From Allobranchiibius huperziae (lineage in GTDB: Bacteria > Actinomycetota > Actinomycetes > Actinomycetales > Dermatophilaceae): DNA of 64,000 nt. How positions within the stretch are numbered: position 1 is the first letter of the stretch; every line of letters begins with the position of its first letter. Location of the stretch: the NCBI RefSeq assembly GCF_013410455.1, contig NZ_JACCFW010000001.1, positions 1,814,929 through 1,878,928 on the forward strand, written 5' to 3'. The notes below the pieces were generated by a model. That model was not told the DNA's origin. It did not search any database and worked only from the letters and a program-made list of their open reading frames with translations. Positions 30,409 to 39,237 of the stretch are shown here, in pieces. A program made the position numbers and the translations under genes.

Positions 30409-32451
30409 TCAGTCGAGGACCTCACCGGTGGAGAGGTTGACGGCCGGGGTGGTGTCGACATCCTCGCGCAGTCGGTCATGGATCGTCGCCGCCAGGGCCG
30501 GGCCGATGCCGGGGACGGTGGCGAGCTCCTCCGGCGGGGCGGCACGCATCTTCTTGACCGAACCGAACTGCTTCAGCAGCGCCTTGCGCCGGGCATCGCC
30601 GAGACCCGGGATGCCGTCCAACGCGGAGGTGGTCATCGCCTTGGACCGACGCTGACGGTGGAAGGTGATCGCGAAGCGGTGCGCCTCGTCCCGGACCCGC
30701 TGCAGCAGGTAGAGACCCTCGCTCGTACGCGGCAGGATCACCGGGAAGTCGTCATCGGCGACCCACACCTCCTCCAGACGCTTGGCCAGGCCGACGACCT
30801 CCACGTCGTCGATACCGAGAGCCTCCAAGGCGTGCGCCGCGGCGTTGACCTGGGGCTTGCCTCCGTCGACGACGACCAGCTGCGGCGGGTAGGCGAACCG
30901 CTTGGGCTTGCCGGTGGTCTCGTCGATCGGCCCGGACACCGGCGGTGTCCGCGCACCCGGCCCGGTCCCCGCGATCTCCTCGACGTCGGGACTGTCACCG
31001 AGATCCAGCTCCACGTCGTTCGCGCCGTCGCGGTCGGCCAGGTAGCGCCGGAACCGGCGGGTCAGCACCTCGTCCATCGCGGCCGTGTCGTCCAGTCGCA
31101 CGGTGCCGTCCGGTGCCGGCGTGCCGCGCACGATGAAGCGGCGGTACTCCGCCTTGCGTGGCAGACCGTCCTCGAAGACGACCATCGACGCCACCACGTT
31201 GGTGCCCTGGATGTGGCTGACGTCGAAGCACTCGATCCGCAGTGGCGCCTGACCCAAGTCGAGGGCCTCCTGCAGGTCCTGCAACGCCTGGCTGCGCGCG
31301 GTCAGGTCGCCGGCACGGGCGACCTTGTGCCGGGCCAGGGACTGGGTCGCGTTGCGCTGCACCGTCTCCATCAGGGTGCGCTTGTCGCCGCGCTGCGGCA
31401 CCCGCAGGTCGACGTTCGAGCCGCGCAGACCCTGCAACCACTGCGCCATCGGCTCGGGGTCGGGCGGCAGCACGGGCACCAGCACCTCGCGGGGCACCCC
31501 GTCGCCGGACTCCCCGCCGTACACCTGCCCGAGCAGCCGCTCGATGACCTCGGCCAGTCCCAGGTCGCCCTCGGACTGCTTGTCGACCACCCAGCCGCGC
31601 TGGCCGCGGATCCGGCCGCCGCGGACGTGGAAGACCTGCACGGCCGCCTCGAGCTCGTCGTCGCTGACACCGAAGACGTCGGCGTCGGTGGCGTCGCCCA
31701 GCACGACGGCCGAGCGCTCGAGCGCCTTCTCCAGTGCGCCGAGGTCGTCGCGACGGCGGGCCGCGGTCTCGAAGTCGAGGTCGGCGCTGGCGTCGCGCAT
31801 CTCCTGGGCCAGGCGCTTCTGGAAGCGCGCGGTGTTACCGGCCATGAAGTCGCAGAAGTCCGCGGCGATCTCGCGGTGCTCGTCCTCGGTGACCCGGCCG
31901 ACGCACGGTGCCGAGCACTTGTCGATGTAGCCGAGCAGGCAGGGACGGCCGACCTGGCCGGCCCGCTTGAAGACACCGCTGCTGCAGGTGCGCACCGGGA
32001 AGACGCGCAGCAGCTGGTCGAGGGTCTCGCGGATCGCCCAGGCGTGCGCGTACGGACCGAAGTAGCGGGTGCCCTTGCGCTTGGCGCCGCGCATCACCTG
32101 CGCGCGGGGGTAGGTCTCCCCCATCGTCACGGCGAGGTAGGGATAGGACTTGTCGTCGCGGTACTTGACGTTGAAGCGGGGGTCGTACTCCTTGATCCAG
32201 GAGTACTCCAGCTGCAGCGCCTCGACCTCGTTGCGGACGACGGTCCACTCGACGCTCGCGCCGGTGGTGACCATGGTGCGGGTCCGCGGGTGCAGCGCCG
32301 CGATGTCCTGGAAGTACGACGACAGTCGGCTGCGCAGCGACTTGGCCTTACCGACGTAGATGACCCGCCCGTCCTTGTCACGGAAGCGGTAGACGCCCGG
32401 ATCGACCGGAATCTCCCCGGGCTTCGGACGGTAGGACGACGGGTCTGCCAC
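30409..32451 (-). CDS. uvrC: Excinuclease ABC subunit C
   Basis: A 680-residue nuclease that makes both incisions in nucleotide excision repair. Domain order: GIY-YIG nuclease (P-G-V-Y-R-F to V-I-Y-V-G-K-A-K, about 18-36), a Cys-rich region ([20 protein letters not shown] with later Cys pairs), the UVR domain that binds UvrB (about 200-235), the RNase H-like UvrC endonuclease domain (about 400-560, with V-V-V-D-G-G-K) and two helix-hairpin-helix motifs (about 610-670). It starts with GTG after a weak TAGG site. The rapZ cluster follows directly. Confidence 0.96.
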   Translation of the reverse strand: MADPSSYRPKPGEIPVDPGVYRFRDKDGRVIYVGKAKSLRSRLSSYFQDIAALHPRTRTMVTTGASVEWTVVRNEVEALQLEYSWIKEYDPRFNVKYRDDKSYPYLAVTMGETYPRAQVMRGAKRKGTRYFGPYAHAWAIRETLDQLLRVFPVRTCSSGVFKRAGQVGRPCLLGYIDKCSAPCVGRVTEDEHREIAADFCDFMAGNTARFQKRLAQEMRDASADLDFETAARRRDDLGALEKALERSAVVLGDATDADVFGVSDDELEAAVQVFHVRGGRIRGQRGWVVDKQSEGDLGLAEVIERLLGQVYGGESGDGVPREVLVPVLPPDPEPMAQWLQGLRGSNVDLRVPQRGDKRTLMETVQRNATQSLARHKVARAGDLTARSQALQDLQEALDLGQAPLRIECFDVSHIQGTNVVASMVVFEDGLPRKAEYRRFIVRGTPAPDGTVRLDDTAAMDEVLTRRFRRYLADRDGANDVELDLGDSPDVEEIAGTGPGARTPPVSGPIDETTGKPKRFAYPPQLVVVDGGKPQVNAAAHALEALGIDDVEVVGLAKRLEEVWVADDDFPVILPRTSEGLYLLQRVRDEAHRFAITFHRQRRSKAMTTSALDGIPGLGDARRKALLKQFGSVKKMRAAPPEELATVPGIGPALAATIHDRLREDVDTTPAVNLSTGEVLD

Positions 32452-32601
32452 CGGGTCAGCCTACGAACCACCGCCGACAGGGCAGGCATGCGCCTCGGCC
32501 GAGCGGTCGTCGTCGCAGGTCACAGGTCGACGGTCAGGCGCCCACCGCGGTCCGGGCCCCGAGGCGGGCAGCGGCGACCTTCTCGACGAGCGGTCCCGCG
32601 C

Positions 32602-33087
32602 TCAGCTGACCTTGAGCGAGGACCCCTCGGCGGTCACGGTCTTGGCGGGCAGGGGCTTGGGAGCCGGGCCACTCGTGACCGATCCGTCCTTGATGCTGAA
32701 GTGGCTGCCGTGACACGGGCAGATGATCTCGCCGTCCGCAACGGACCCGACGGTGCACCCCGCGTGGGTGCAGATCGCCGAGAACGCCTTGAACGAGCCG
32801 GACGTGGGCTGAGTGACGACCACCTTCGCGTCCCCCAGGATCTTGCCCCCGCCCACCGGGACGTCCGCCTTGGCCACCGTCGTGCCGCCACCGCCGCCCC
32901 CTGAGGCCGAGCCGGACCCACCGGAGCCCGAGGAACCACCGCAGGCGGCGAGCCCGAGCCCGGCGATTCCCACGCCGGTGACAGCCGTCGCCCGCACGAC
33001 GGTGCGCCGGCTCGGGCTGACGGGTGCGTCGTCGATGTCGTTCGTCGATGCGCGGTCGTTGTCGTTCACCATTGAACGATCATCCAT
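32602..33087 (-). CDS. Tat-exported Rieske [2Fe-2S] lipoprotein
   Basis: A 161-residue membrane-anchored Rieske protein. The N-terminus has a twin-arginine motif (S-R-R-T-V-V, 26-31) and lipobox Cys49, so the folded protein would be exported with its cluster. A Gly/Ser-rich linker (50-68) leads to the Rieske domain. Cluster ligands are Cys106-x-His108 and Cys123-x2-His126, with Cys111 and Cys125 forming the stabilising disulfide of high-potential Rieske proteins. An ATG at 33072 is an alternative start. It is too small and lacks the transmembrane helices of QcrA, so it is not the bc complex subunit. It lies between uvrC and uvrA, and its partner is unknown. Confidence 0.9.
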   Translation of the reverse strand: MDDRSMVNDNDRASTNDIDDAPVSPSRRTVVRATAVTGVGIAGLGLAACGGSSGSGGSGSASGGGGGGTTVAKADVPVGGGKILGDAKVVVTQPTSGSFKAFSAICTHAGCTVGSVADGEIICPCHGSHFSIKDGSVTSGPAPKPLPAKTVTAEGSSLKVS

Positions 33088-33141
33088 CGCGGATCCGGCG
33101 AGGTCGACACCCGGGTGCTGTGGTTCGCCTGTGTATCTCCT

Positions 33142-33257
33142 GCGGTTGTCAGCAGGTAAGTGACGCCGACACCACGGATCCGCTGACAACCGCGGGATCC
33201 AGCCACCGGTTGTCAGCGAAAAGGTGACGCCGGCGCCACGGATTTGCTCACAACCGC
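33142..33257. repeat. Two tandem 64-bp hairpin units between uvrA and the Rieske gene
   Basis: Unit 1 pairs 33142-33153 with 33182-33193 (12 bp perfect). Unit 2 pairs 33207-33217 with about 33246-33257 (one mismatch). Corresponding bases are 64 apart throughout, and the unit ends (GCGGGATCCAGC) are the same. This fills most of the 187-bp gap after the uvrA stop. A tandem terminator or an extragenic palindromic repeat are both possible. Confidence 0.85.
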
Positions 33258-33274
33258 GGGATCCAGCTACGGCG

Positions 33275-36200
33275 TCAGCTGGCGGCCTTCGTGCTGGCCT
33301 TGCGCGGCGAGCGGGTGCCTGCGCGACGGGTGGAGGGGCGCGCTGCCGCACTCTGCTTCGCCAGCAACGGCTTGAGGAATCGGCCGGTGTGACTGGCCCG
33401 CACCTCCGCGATCTCCTCCGGTGTGCCGACGGCGACCACATCTCCGCCACGGTTGCCGCCCTCGGGGCCCATGTCGACGATCCAGTCCGCCGACTTGATC
33501 ACGTCGAGGTTGTGCTCGATGACGATGACCGTGTTGCCCTTGTCGACCAGGCCCTGCAGCACGTCGAGCAGCTTGCGGATGTCCTCGAAGTGCAGGCCGG
33601 TGGTCGGCTCGTCGAGCACGTAGATGGTGCGGCCCGTCGAGCGCTTCTGCAGCTCTGAGGCCAGCTTCACCCGCTGCGCCTCGCCACCGGACAGTGTCGG
33701 CGCCGGCTGGCCCAGCCGGACGTAGCCGAGACCGACGTCGACCAGCGTGGTCATGTGCCGGGCGATGGCGGGCACCGACGCGAAGAAGTCCTTGGCCTCC
33801 TCGATCGACATGTCGAGCACCTCGGCGATCGACTTGCCCTTGAAGTGCACCTCGAGCGTCTCGCGGTTGTAGCGCGCCCCGTGGCACACCTCGCACGGCA
33901 CGTAGACGTCGGGCAGGAAGTTCATCTCGATCTTCAGGGTGCCGTCGCCGGTGCACGCCTCGCAGCGACCACCCTTGACGTTGAAGGAGAACCGGCCGGG
34001 CAGGTAGCCGCGGACCTTCGCCTGCTGGGTCTGGGCGAAGAGGCGCCGCACGTGATCGAAGACCCCGGTGTAGGTCGCCGCGTTGCTGCGCGGCGTACGC
34101 CCGATCGGGCTCTGGTCGACGTGCACGACCTTGTCGAGCTGGTCCAGCCCCTCCACCGTGCGGTGCCGCCCGGGCACGTGGCGCGCGCCGTTCAGCTGGT
34201 TGGCCAGCACGTTGTAGAGGATGCCGTTGACCAGCGAGGACTTGCCCGACCCGGACACCCCGGTCACCGCGACCAGGTTGCCCAGCGGGATCGCGACGTC
34301 GACGTTCTTCAGGTTGTGCTCGCGCGCACCGCGTACGACGATCTCGCGACCGTCGTGCGGTCGACGTTCGGTGGGCAGCGGGATCTCCCGCCGACCCGAC
34401 AGGTAGTCGCCGGTGATCGAGTCCTTGTTTGCGAGCAGACCGGCCACCGACCCGGCATGTACGACGTGCCCGCCGTGCTCCCCCGCGCCGGGCCCGATGT
34501 CCACGACGTAGTCAGCCGTGGAGATGGTGTCCTCGTCGTGCTCGACGACGATCAGGGTGTTGCCGAGGTCGCGCAGCCGCGTGAGCGTCTCGATCAGGCG
34601 GTGGTTGTCGCGCTGGTGCAGCCCGATCGACGGCTCGTCGAGCACGTAGAGCACGCCGACCAGGCCCGACCCGATCTGGGTGGCCAACCGGATGCGCTGT
34701 GCCTCGCCGCCGGACAGCGTGGCGGCGGGCCGGTCCAGGGACAGGTAGTCGAGGCCGACGTCGAGCAGGAAGCCCAGCCGCGCGTCGACCTCCTTGATGA
34801 TGCCCTCGGCGATCTGCCGCTCGCGCGGAGAGAAGTCGACACCGGGCAGGAAGTTCGCGGCATCGGAGATGGGCAACGCGCACACATCGGCGATCGACTG
34901 GCCGCCGACGGTGACCGCGAGGGACTCGGGCTTGAGCCGGGCGCCCTTGCAGACCGGGCAGGGCACCTCGCGCATGTAGCCCTCGTAGCGCTCGCGGCTC
35001 CAGTCCGAATCGGTCTCGGAGTGGCGACGCTTCACGAACGGGATGACGCCCTCGAAGCCGGTGGAGTAGCTGCGTTCACGGCCGTACCGGTTGCGGTACT
35101 TCACGTGCACCTGGTGGTTCTGCCCCTCCAGCAGCGCCGTCCGCGCCCGCTCGGGCAGCGCGTGCCACGGCGTGTCGAGGGAGAACTTCAAGTCCTCCGA
35201 GAGCGCGCCGATGACCCGCAGGAAGTAGTCGGCCGAGGTCGAGCCCTGCGCCCAGGGCAGGATCGCGCCCTCGCGGATCGACTTGTCCTCGTCCGGCACG
35301 AGCAGCTCGGGATCGACCTCCAGTTCGGTGCCGATGCCGGTGCATGCCGGGCAGGCGCCGAACGGGCTGTTGAAGGAGAACGAGCGCGGCTCGATCTCGT
35401 CCATCGACAGGGGGTGCTCGTTGGGGCAGGCCATCCGCTCGGAGAACCGGCGCTCGCGCTGCGGGTCGTCCTCGTCGAGGTCGACCATCTCCACGATGAG
35501 GACACCGTCGGCCAGGATCAGCGCGGTCTCGACGGAGTCGGTGAGCCGCTGCTTCGCGGAGGGGTCGCCGCCGCGGGAGACCAGCCGGTCGACGACCACG
35601 TCGATGCTGTGCTTCTTCTGCTTGGCCAGCTTGGGCGGCTCGGACAACGAGACCACGACCCCGTCGACCCGGGCGCGCGAGTAGCCCTTGCCCTGCAGGT
35701 CGCTGAACAGGTCGACGTACTCGCCCTTGCGGGACCGTACGACGGGCGCCAGCACCTGGAACCGCGTGCGGTCGGGCAGCTCCAAGAGCTGGTCGACGAT
35801 GGCCTGCGGCGTCTGGCGGCCGACCGGCTCGCCGCAGACCGGGCAGTGCGGGCGACCGGCTCGCGCGAAGAGGAGGCGCAGGTAGTCGTAGACCTCGGTG
35901 ATCGTGCCGACCGTGGACCGGGGGTTGCGGTTGGTCGACTTCTGGTCGATCGAGACCGCCGGCGACAGGCCCTCGATGAAGTCGACGTCGGGCTTGTCCA
36001 TCTGGCCGAGGAACTGGCGCGCGTACGCCGAGAGCGACTCGACGTAGCGGCGCTGACCCTCGGCGAAGATGGTGTCGAACGCGAGCGAGGACTTACCCGA
36101 GCCGGACAGACCGGTGAAGACCACCAGCGAGTCCCGCGGGATGTCGACCGAGATGTTGCGCAGGTTGTGCTCCCGGGCGCCCTTGACCCGCAGGTGGTCG

Positions 36201-36295
36201 TGACCGCGCACCGGTGGGGCGGGCGCGGCGCTTTGGGAGCTGGGAGAACTGGGTGACGTGACGGAACGGCTCGGTCGGGGGGTCGCACTGGGCAC
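33275..36295 (-). CDS. uvrA: Excinuclease ABC subunit A
   Basis: A 1006-residue ABC-type ATPase that finds DNA damage and loads UvrB. It has two nucleotide-binding sites: Walker A G-L-S-G-S-G-K-S near 62-69 and G-V-S-G-S-G-K-S near 690, each with an LSGGE signature (TLSGGEAQR twice). Zinc modules are visible as [26 protein letters not shown] and the C-terminal C-E-A-C-T-G-D-G with C-E-V-C-H-G. The N-terminal 30 residues are a Ser/Pro-rich extension. The GTG start at 36295 lies six bases after a -10 box, so the transcript is probably leaderless. The C-terminus has a basic Arg/Lys/Ala tail. Confidence 0.97.
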   Translation of the reverse strand: MPSATPRPSRSVTSPSSPSSQSAAPAPPVRGHDHLRVKGAREHNLRNISVDIPRDSLVVFTGLSGSGKSSLAFDTIFAEGQRRYVESLSAYARQFLGQMDKPDVDFIEGLSPAVSIDQKSTNRNPRSTVGTITEVYDYLRLLFARAGRPHCPVCGEPVGRQTPQAIVDQLLELPDRTRFQVLAPVVRSRKGEYVDLFSDLQGKGYSRARVDGVVVSLSEPPKLAKQKKHSIDVVVDRLVSRGGDPSAKQRLTDSVETALILADGVLIVEMVDLDEDDPQRERRFSERMACPNEHPLSMDEIEPRSFSFNSPFGACPACTGIGTELEVDPELLVPDEDKSIREGAILPWAQGSTSADYFLRVIGALSEDLKFSLDTPWHALPERARTALLEGQNHQVHVKYRNRYGRERSYSTGFEGVIPFVKRRHSETDSDWSRERYEGYMREVPCPVCKGARLKPESLAVTVGGQSIADVCALPISDAANFLPGVDFSPRERQIAEGIIKEVDARLGFLLDVGLDYLSLDRPAATLSGGEAQRIRLATQIGSGLVGVLYVLDEPSIGLHQRDNHRLIETLTRLRDLGNTLIVVEHDEDTISTADYVVDIGPGAGEHGGHVVHAGSVAGLLANKDSITGDYLSGRREIPLPTERRPHDGREIVVRGAREHNLKNVDVAIPLGNLVAVTGVSGSGKSSLVNGILYNVLANQLNGARHVPGRHRTVEGLDQLDKVVHVDQSPIGRTPRSNAATYTGVFDHVRRLFAQTQQAKVRGYLPGRFSFNVKGGRCEACTGDGTLKIEMNFLPDVYVPCEVCHGARYNRETLEVHFKGKSIAEVLDMSIEEAKDFFASVPAIARHMTTLVDVGLGYVRLGQPAPTLSGGEAQRVKLASELQKRSTGRTIYVLDEPTTGLHFEDIRKLLDVLQGLVDKGNTVIVIEHNLDVIKSADWIVDMGPEGGNRGGDVVAVGTPEEIAEVRASHTGRFLKPLLAKQSAAARPSTRRAGTRSPRKASTKAAS

Positions 36296-36301
36296 GTCCC
36301 A

Positions 36302-36307
36302 ATGCTA
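36302..36307 (-). promoter_or_regulatory. -10 box of leaderless uvrA transcript
   Basis: TAGCAT on the minus strand ends six bases before the uvrA GTG. No Shine-Dalgarno sequence is present. I saw no LexA-type box (TCGAAC-N4-GTTCGA) in the 80-bp gap shared with the divergent MBL gene, so SOS control is not supported here. Confidence 0.5.
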
Positions 36308-36377
36308 GGGGCCGGGTCCGACAGGCCCGACCTGGATACGCTGTGCGCCGGTCCCGTCCCGAAGGAGAACACGCCCG

Positions 36378-37043
36378 ATGGCTTACGACGGCAGGACGAC
36401 ACCCGGCAGGCCCGCCCTGGTGCGTGAGCTCGAGGGCGTCACGATCCGCAAGCTCGCGGTCTCCTCGATGGACAACAACGTCTACCTGGTGACCGCCACC
36501 GGATCCGGCGCGTCCGTGCTCGTGGACGCGGCGAACGACTGGCCGGCGATCGAGGCGATGATCCGGGAGAGCGGCGCCCGGGTGGAGGCGATCGTCACCA
36601 CCCACCGGCACGGCGACCACACCGGCGCGCTCGCCGATGCGGCGCGCGCCCTCGGTGCCCGCACGTACGCCGGGGCACCGGACGCCGACCACCTGCCGAT
36701 CGCGGCCGACGTACGCCTCGAGGACGGCGACACGGTGCAGGTCGACGGGCTCTCCCTCGACGTCGCCCTCGTGCGCGGGCACACCCCCGGCTCGGTCGTG
36801 CTGACCTACGCCGACCCGCACGGTCATGACCACGTCTTCAGCGGCGACACCCTCTTTCCCGGGGGTGTCGGTGCGACGAAGAACCACGACGACCAGTCCT
36901 TCCCGCAGCTCATCGACGACGTCGAGCAGCGCATCTTCGCTCGGCACGACGACGACGCGTGGGTCTACCCCGGTCACGGCGACGACACCACCCTCGGCAC
37001 CGAGCGCCCCCACCTGCCCGCGTGGCGGGAGCGCGGATGGTGA
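36378..37043 (+). CDS. MBL-fold metallo-hydrolase (glyoxalase II-like)
   Basis: A 221-residue metallo-beta-lactamase-fold hydrolase. The metal motif is T-H-R-H-G-D-H (75-81), with further ligands in R-G-H-T-P-G-S (about 133-139), S-G-D-T-L-F (about 155-160) and Y-P-G-H-G (about 196-200). This is a complete two-metal set like glyoxalase II and related thioesterases. AAGGAG lies ten bases ahead of the ATG. Its stop is embedded in the start of the NlpC/P60 gene, so the two are coupled. The substrate is unknown. Confidence 0.88.
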   Translation: MAYDGRTTPGRPALVRELEGVTIRKLAVSSMDNNVYLVTATGSGASVLVDAANDWPAIEAMIRESGARVEAIVTTHRHGDHTGALADAARALGARTYAGAPDADHLPIAADVRLEDGDTVQVDGLSLDVALVRGHTPGSVVLTYADPHGHDHVFSGDTLFPGGVGATKNHDDQSFPQLIDDVEQRIFARHDDDAWVYPGHGDDTTLGTERPHLPAWRERGW

Positions 37044-37825
37044 GTGGGCTGGGCGACTCGCTCCGGCCCGTCACCGCGCCAGGTCGTCCTGCCCTCGTGC
37101 GCGTGTCGATCAGCGGGCTCTGGCTCACGGCGACCTCGCCGCGGCCCATCGACGCCCCGCTGCTCGACGCCTCCCCCGACCACGACCGCTGGCTCGCCGC
37201 CATGGACGCCGAGCCGGAGCCGATGGCCGGTCGGCTCGGGCTCGAGGGCCGGCTGGAGACCGAGGTGCTGGCGGGTGAGTCGGTCGAGGTGCACGACCTG
37301 CACGACGACTGGGCGTTCGTGACATGCCCCGAGCAGCCGTCGCACAAGAACCCGCGCGGCTACCCGGGGTATCTGCGAGCGGCCCACCTGGACCTCGGGG
37401 TCTCCGAGTCCGACGGTGCCGGCGATCCTGCGCCCACCGCCGGCGCGACCTCGGTCGACCCGGCCGCGTTCCTCGATGCGGTGCGGGCCCACGCGGGCGT
37501 GTCCTATCTGTGGGCCGGCCTCTCGCCGCACGGGCTGGACTCCTCGGGACTGGTGCACCTCCCGCTGCGCACCCTCGGGGTGCGTTTTCCGCGCGACTGC
37601 TCCGACCAGGCCCGGCACTGCGCCCCTGTCGCACCCGCCGATGCGGCCCCCGGCGACCTCCTCTTCTTCGCGCGTCCCGGATCCGAACCGGACCACGTCG
37701 GCATCCTCACCGCCACCGGCCGGATGCTGCACGTGCCGCAGACCGGACGCGTCGTCGAGGAGGACGTGCCGACGGACCGGGCCGAGACCCTGGTGTGCGC
37801 CGGCCGGATCAGCGCGCTGGGGTGA
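37037..37825 (+). CDS. NlpC/P60-family protein with catalytic Cys replaced by Ser
   Basis: A 262-residue cytoplasmic-looking protein (no signal peptide) with an SH3-like N-terminal half (about 10-120) and a C-terminal NlpC/P60 domain (about 140-262), the layout of YkfC-type gamma-D-glutamyl-L-diamino acid endopeptidases. In those enzymes the nucleophile is Cys in D-C-S-G-L-V. Here the matching motif reads D-S-S-G-L-V, with Ser169 encoded by TCC at 37541-37543. The other active-site positions look kept: His220 (D-H-V-G-I-L) and His232 (L-H-V-P). It is therefore either an inactive relative, a serine-nucleophile variant, or a sequence error (TGC to TCC). ATG 37037 has GGAG upstream; GTG 37040 is an alternative. 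It overlaps both neighbours. Confidence 0.82.
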   Translation: MVSGLGDSLRPVTAPGRPALVRVSISGLWLTATSPRPIDAPLLDASPDHDRWLAAMDAEPEPMAGRLGLEGRLETEVLAGESVEVHDLHDDWAFVTCPEQPSHKNPRGYPGYLRAAHLDLGVSESDGAGDPAPTAGATSVDPAAFLDAVRAHAGVSYLWAGLSPHGLDSSGLVHLPLRTLGVRFPRDCSDQARHCAPVAPADAAPGDLLFFARPGSEPDHVGILTATGRMLHVPQTGRVVEEDVPTDRAETLVCAGRISALG

Positions 37826-38736
37826 GGTTCCCCGTCGGCTACCGGCCGCCCCCGCCCGCCCTCGTCCTCACCGCCGTGGTGTCGGTCCAGTTCGGCGGCG
37901 CCCTGGCCTCCACCCTCGTCCCTACGATCGGTGCCTTCGGGTCGGTCGGCCTGCGTCTGGGATTCGCCGCCGTGCTGCTGTGCGCACTCGGACGTCCAGC
38001 GCTGCGGGGCCGCAGCCGCGCCGACTGGCGGGTGGTGACGGCGTACGCCGCGACGCTGGCCACGATGAACGTCTGCTTCTACGCGGCGATCGCCCATCTG
38101 CCGCTCGGTGTGGCTGTGACCTGCGAGTTCGTCGGCCCGCTCAGCCTGTCCGCCGTCCTGTCGCGGCGCTGGCAGGACGCGGCGGCGGTGGTCTGCGCCG
38201 TCGGCGGTGTGCTCCTCGTGTCCGGCGCGCTGACGACGCCGTGGTCGAAGATGCCGGTGACCGGCGTACTGTTGGCGCTCGCCGCGGGCGCCTGCTGGGC
38301 GGCGTACATCATGGCCTCCGGAGCGACCGGTGCGCGGTTCGCCTCCCTCGACGGGCTGGCGATCGCCCTGGCCATGGGCACCGTGGTCGTGCTCCCGATC
38401 GGCGTATGGCGGGCCGGTGACGCGCTGTTCTCGGGCGAGTCACTGGCCAAGGGCTTCGGGATCGCGCTGCTGTCCTCGGTGCTGCCGTACTCCCTGGAGC
38501 TGCTCGCGCTACGTCGGCTCGCGGCCCACGTCTTCGGGATCCTGATGAGCCTCGAACCCGCTGCAGGTGCACTCGCCGGACTACTCGTGCTGGGCCAGCG
38601 ATTGAGCGCGCCCGAACTGGTCGGGATGGCGCTCGTGGTGCTCGCCAGCGTGATCGTGCTCGGTGCCGCCCGTCGCCCGCGGTCGGGTGAGTCCGACGGT
38701 GGCTCAGGGGTGCCCGAGGGGCTCACCCCGGCCTGA
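37822..38736 (+). CDS. EamA/RhtA-like drug/metabolite transporter
   Basis: A 304-residue ten-helix membrane protein of the DMT superfamily with two EamA repeats (about 12-140 and 150-290). The single-gene arrangement and A-L-R-R-L-A-A-H-V-F-G-I-L-M-S-L-E-P-A in the second repeat resemble RhtA-type amino-acid exporters. The GTG overlaps the NlpC/P60 stop (GTGA), making the last gene of a three-gene coupled unit. If the partner peptidase-like protein handles cell-wall peptides, export of a peptide or amino acid is imaginable, but the substrate is not determined. Confidence 0.88.
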   Translation: MRFPVGYRPPPPALVLTAVVSVQFGGALASTLVPTIGAFGSVGLRLGFAAVLLCALGRPALRGRSRADWRVVTAYAATLATMNVCFYAAIAHLPLGVAVTCEFVGPLSLSAVLSRRWQDAAAVVCAVGGVLLVSGALTTPWSKMPVTGVLLALAAGACWAAYIMASGATGARFASLDGLAIALAMGTVVVLPIGVWRAGDALFSGESLAKGFGIALLSSVLPYSLELLALRRLAAHVFGILMSLEPAAGALAGLLVLGQRLSAPELVGMALVVLASVIVLGAARRPRSGESDGGSGVPEGLTPA

Positions 38737-38751
38737 GGCACGGTCCGCGCC

Positions 38752-39096
38752 TCAGCCGCGCGGGCGCAGGTCGTGGCGCCGCAGCGCGTACCGCTCGAAC
38801 CACAGGGTCATGAAGGGCGGCACGCTGCTCACCAGTCCGAGCAGCGCGGTCCGCGCGTCCCAGCGGCGCGACCTGGCCACCCACGCCAGCGCCACCAGGT
38901 AGCAGATGAAGACGATGCCGTGCACCATCCCGAAGATCTGCACACCGCGGTCGGTGCTCTTCGCGATCCACTTGAAGTACATCCCGATCAGCAGCGCGAG
39001 CCACGACACCGCTTCCAAGGTGGCGATGGCGATGAAGACCTGGGAGGAGAGCTGCGAAGAGGTACGGCGGGCGGGGACGTCGGCTTCAAGTGACAC
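38752..39096 (-). CDS. DUF3817 integral membrane protein
   Basis: A 114-residue membrane protein with three helices (near 22-43, 54-76 and 82-102), matching the DUF3817 family common in actinobacteria and of unknown function. Typical residues include E-A-V-S-W in helix 1, M-V-H-G-I-V-F near helix 2 and P-P-F-M-T-L-W-F-E at the end. The GTG at 39096 is preferred to the GTG at 39117 because a -10 box ends six bases upstream of it. It stands alone, convergent with the EamA gene and divergent from the dehydrogenase operon. Confidence 0.85.
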   Translation of the reverse strand: MSLEADVPARRTSSQLSSQVFIAIATLEAVSWLALLIGMYFKWIAKSTDRGVQIFGMVHGIVFICYLVALAWVARSRRWDARTALLGLVSSVPPFMTLWFERYALRRHDLRPRG

Positions 39097-39102
39097 ACCG
39101 GG

Positions 39103-39108
39103 ACGATA
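39103..39108 (-). promoter_or_regulatory. -10 box for leaderless DUF3817 gene
   Basis: TATCGT on the minus strand ends six bases before the GTG at 39096. The identical hexamer serves the divergent dehydrogenase gene 120 bases away. Confidence 0.5.
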
Positions 39109-39224
39109 GGTGGTCACTCCTCACCACCGGCACGGCGGCCCGGTCGCCGTGCGCGGGCTCGACCGTGGCACAGGTACCCCGACCAAAACCACCTGTCGGC
39201 TGTCTGCGCGGCGGCCGGACGTCC

Positions 39225-39237
39225 TATCGTCGCCGGT
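39225..39237 (+). promoter_or_regulatory. -10 box of leaderless dehydrogenase operon
   Basis: TATCGT (39225-39230) is followed by seven bases and then the ATG of the dehydrogenase gene. There is no ribosome-binding sequence, so transcription very likely starts at or beside the ATG. Confidence 0.6.

Noticed and set aside
33088-33450. N-terminal extension of the Rieske lipoprotein frame
   Set aside because: The extension translates the tandem hairpins and the uvrA 3' end. The Tat signal at 33087 sets the true N-terminus.
33755-36256. 833-codon open frame on the plus strand
   Set aside because: Entirely antisense to uvrA, whose motifs are unmistakable; no protein-family features of its own.
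36296-36377. LexA box for uvrA
   Set aside because: No sequence close to TCGAAC-N4-GTTCGA was found on either strand of this gap.
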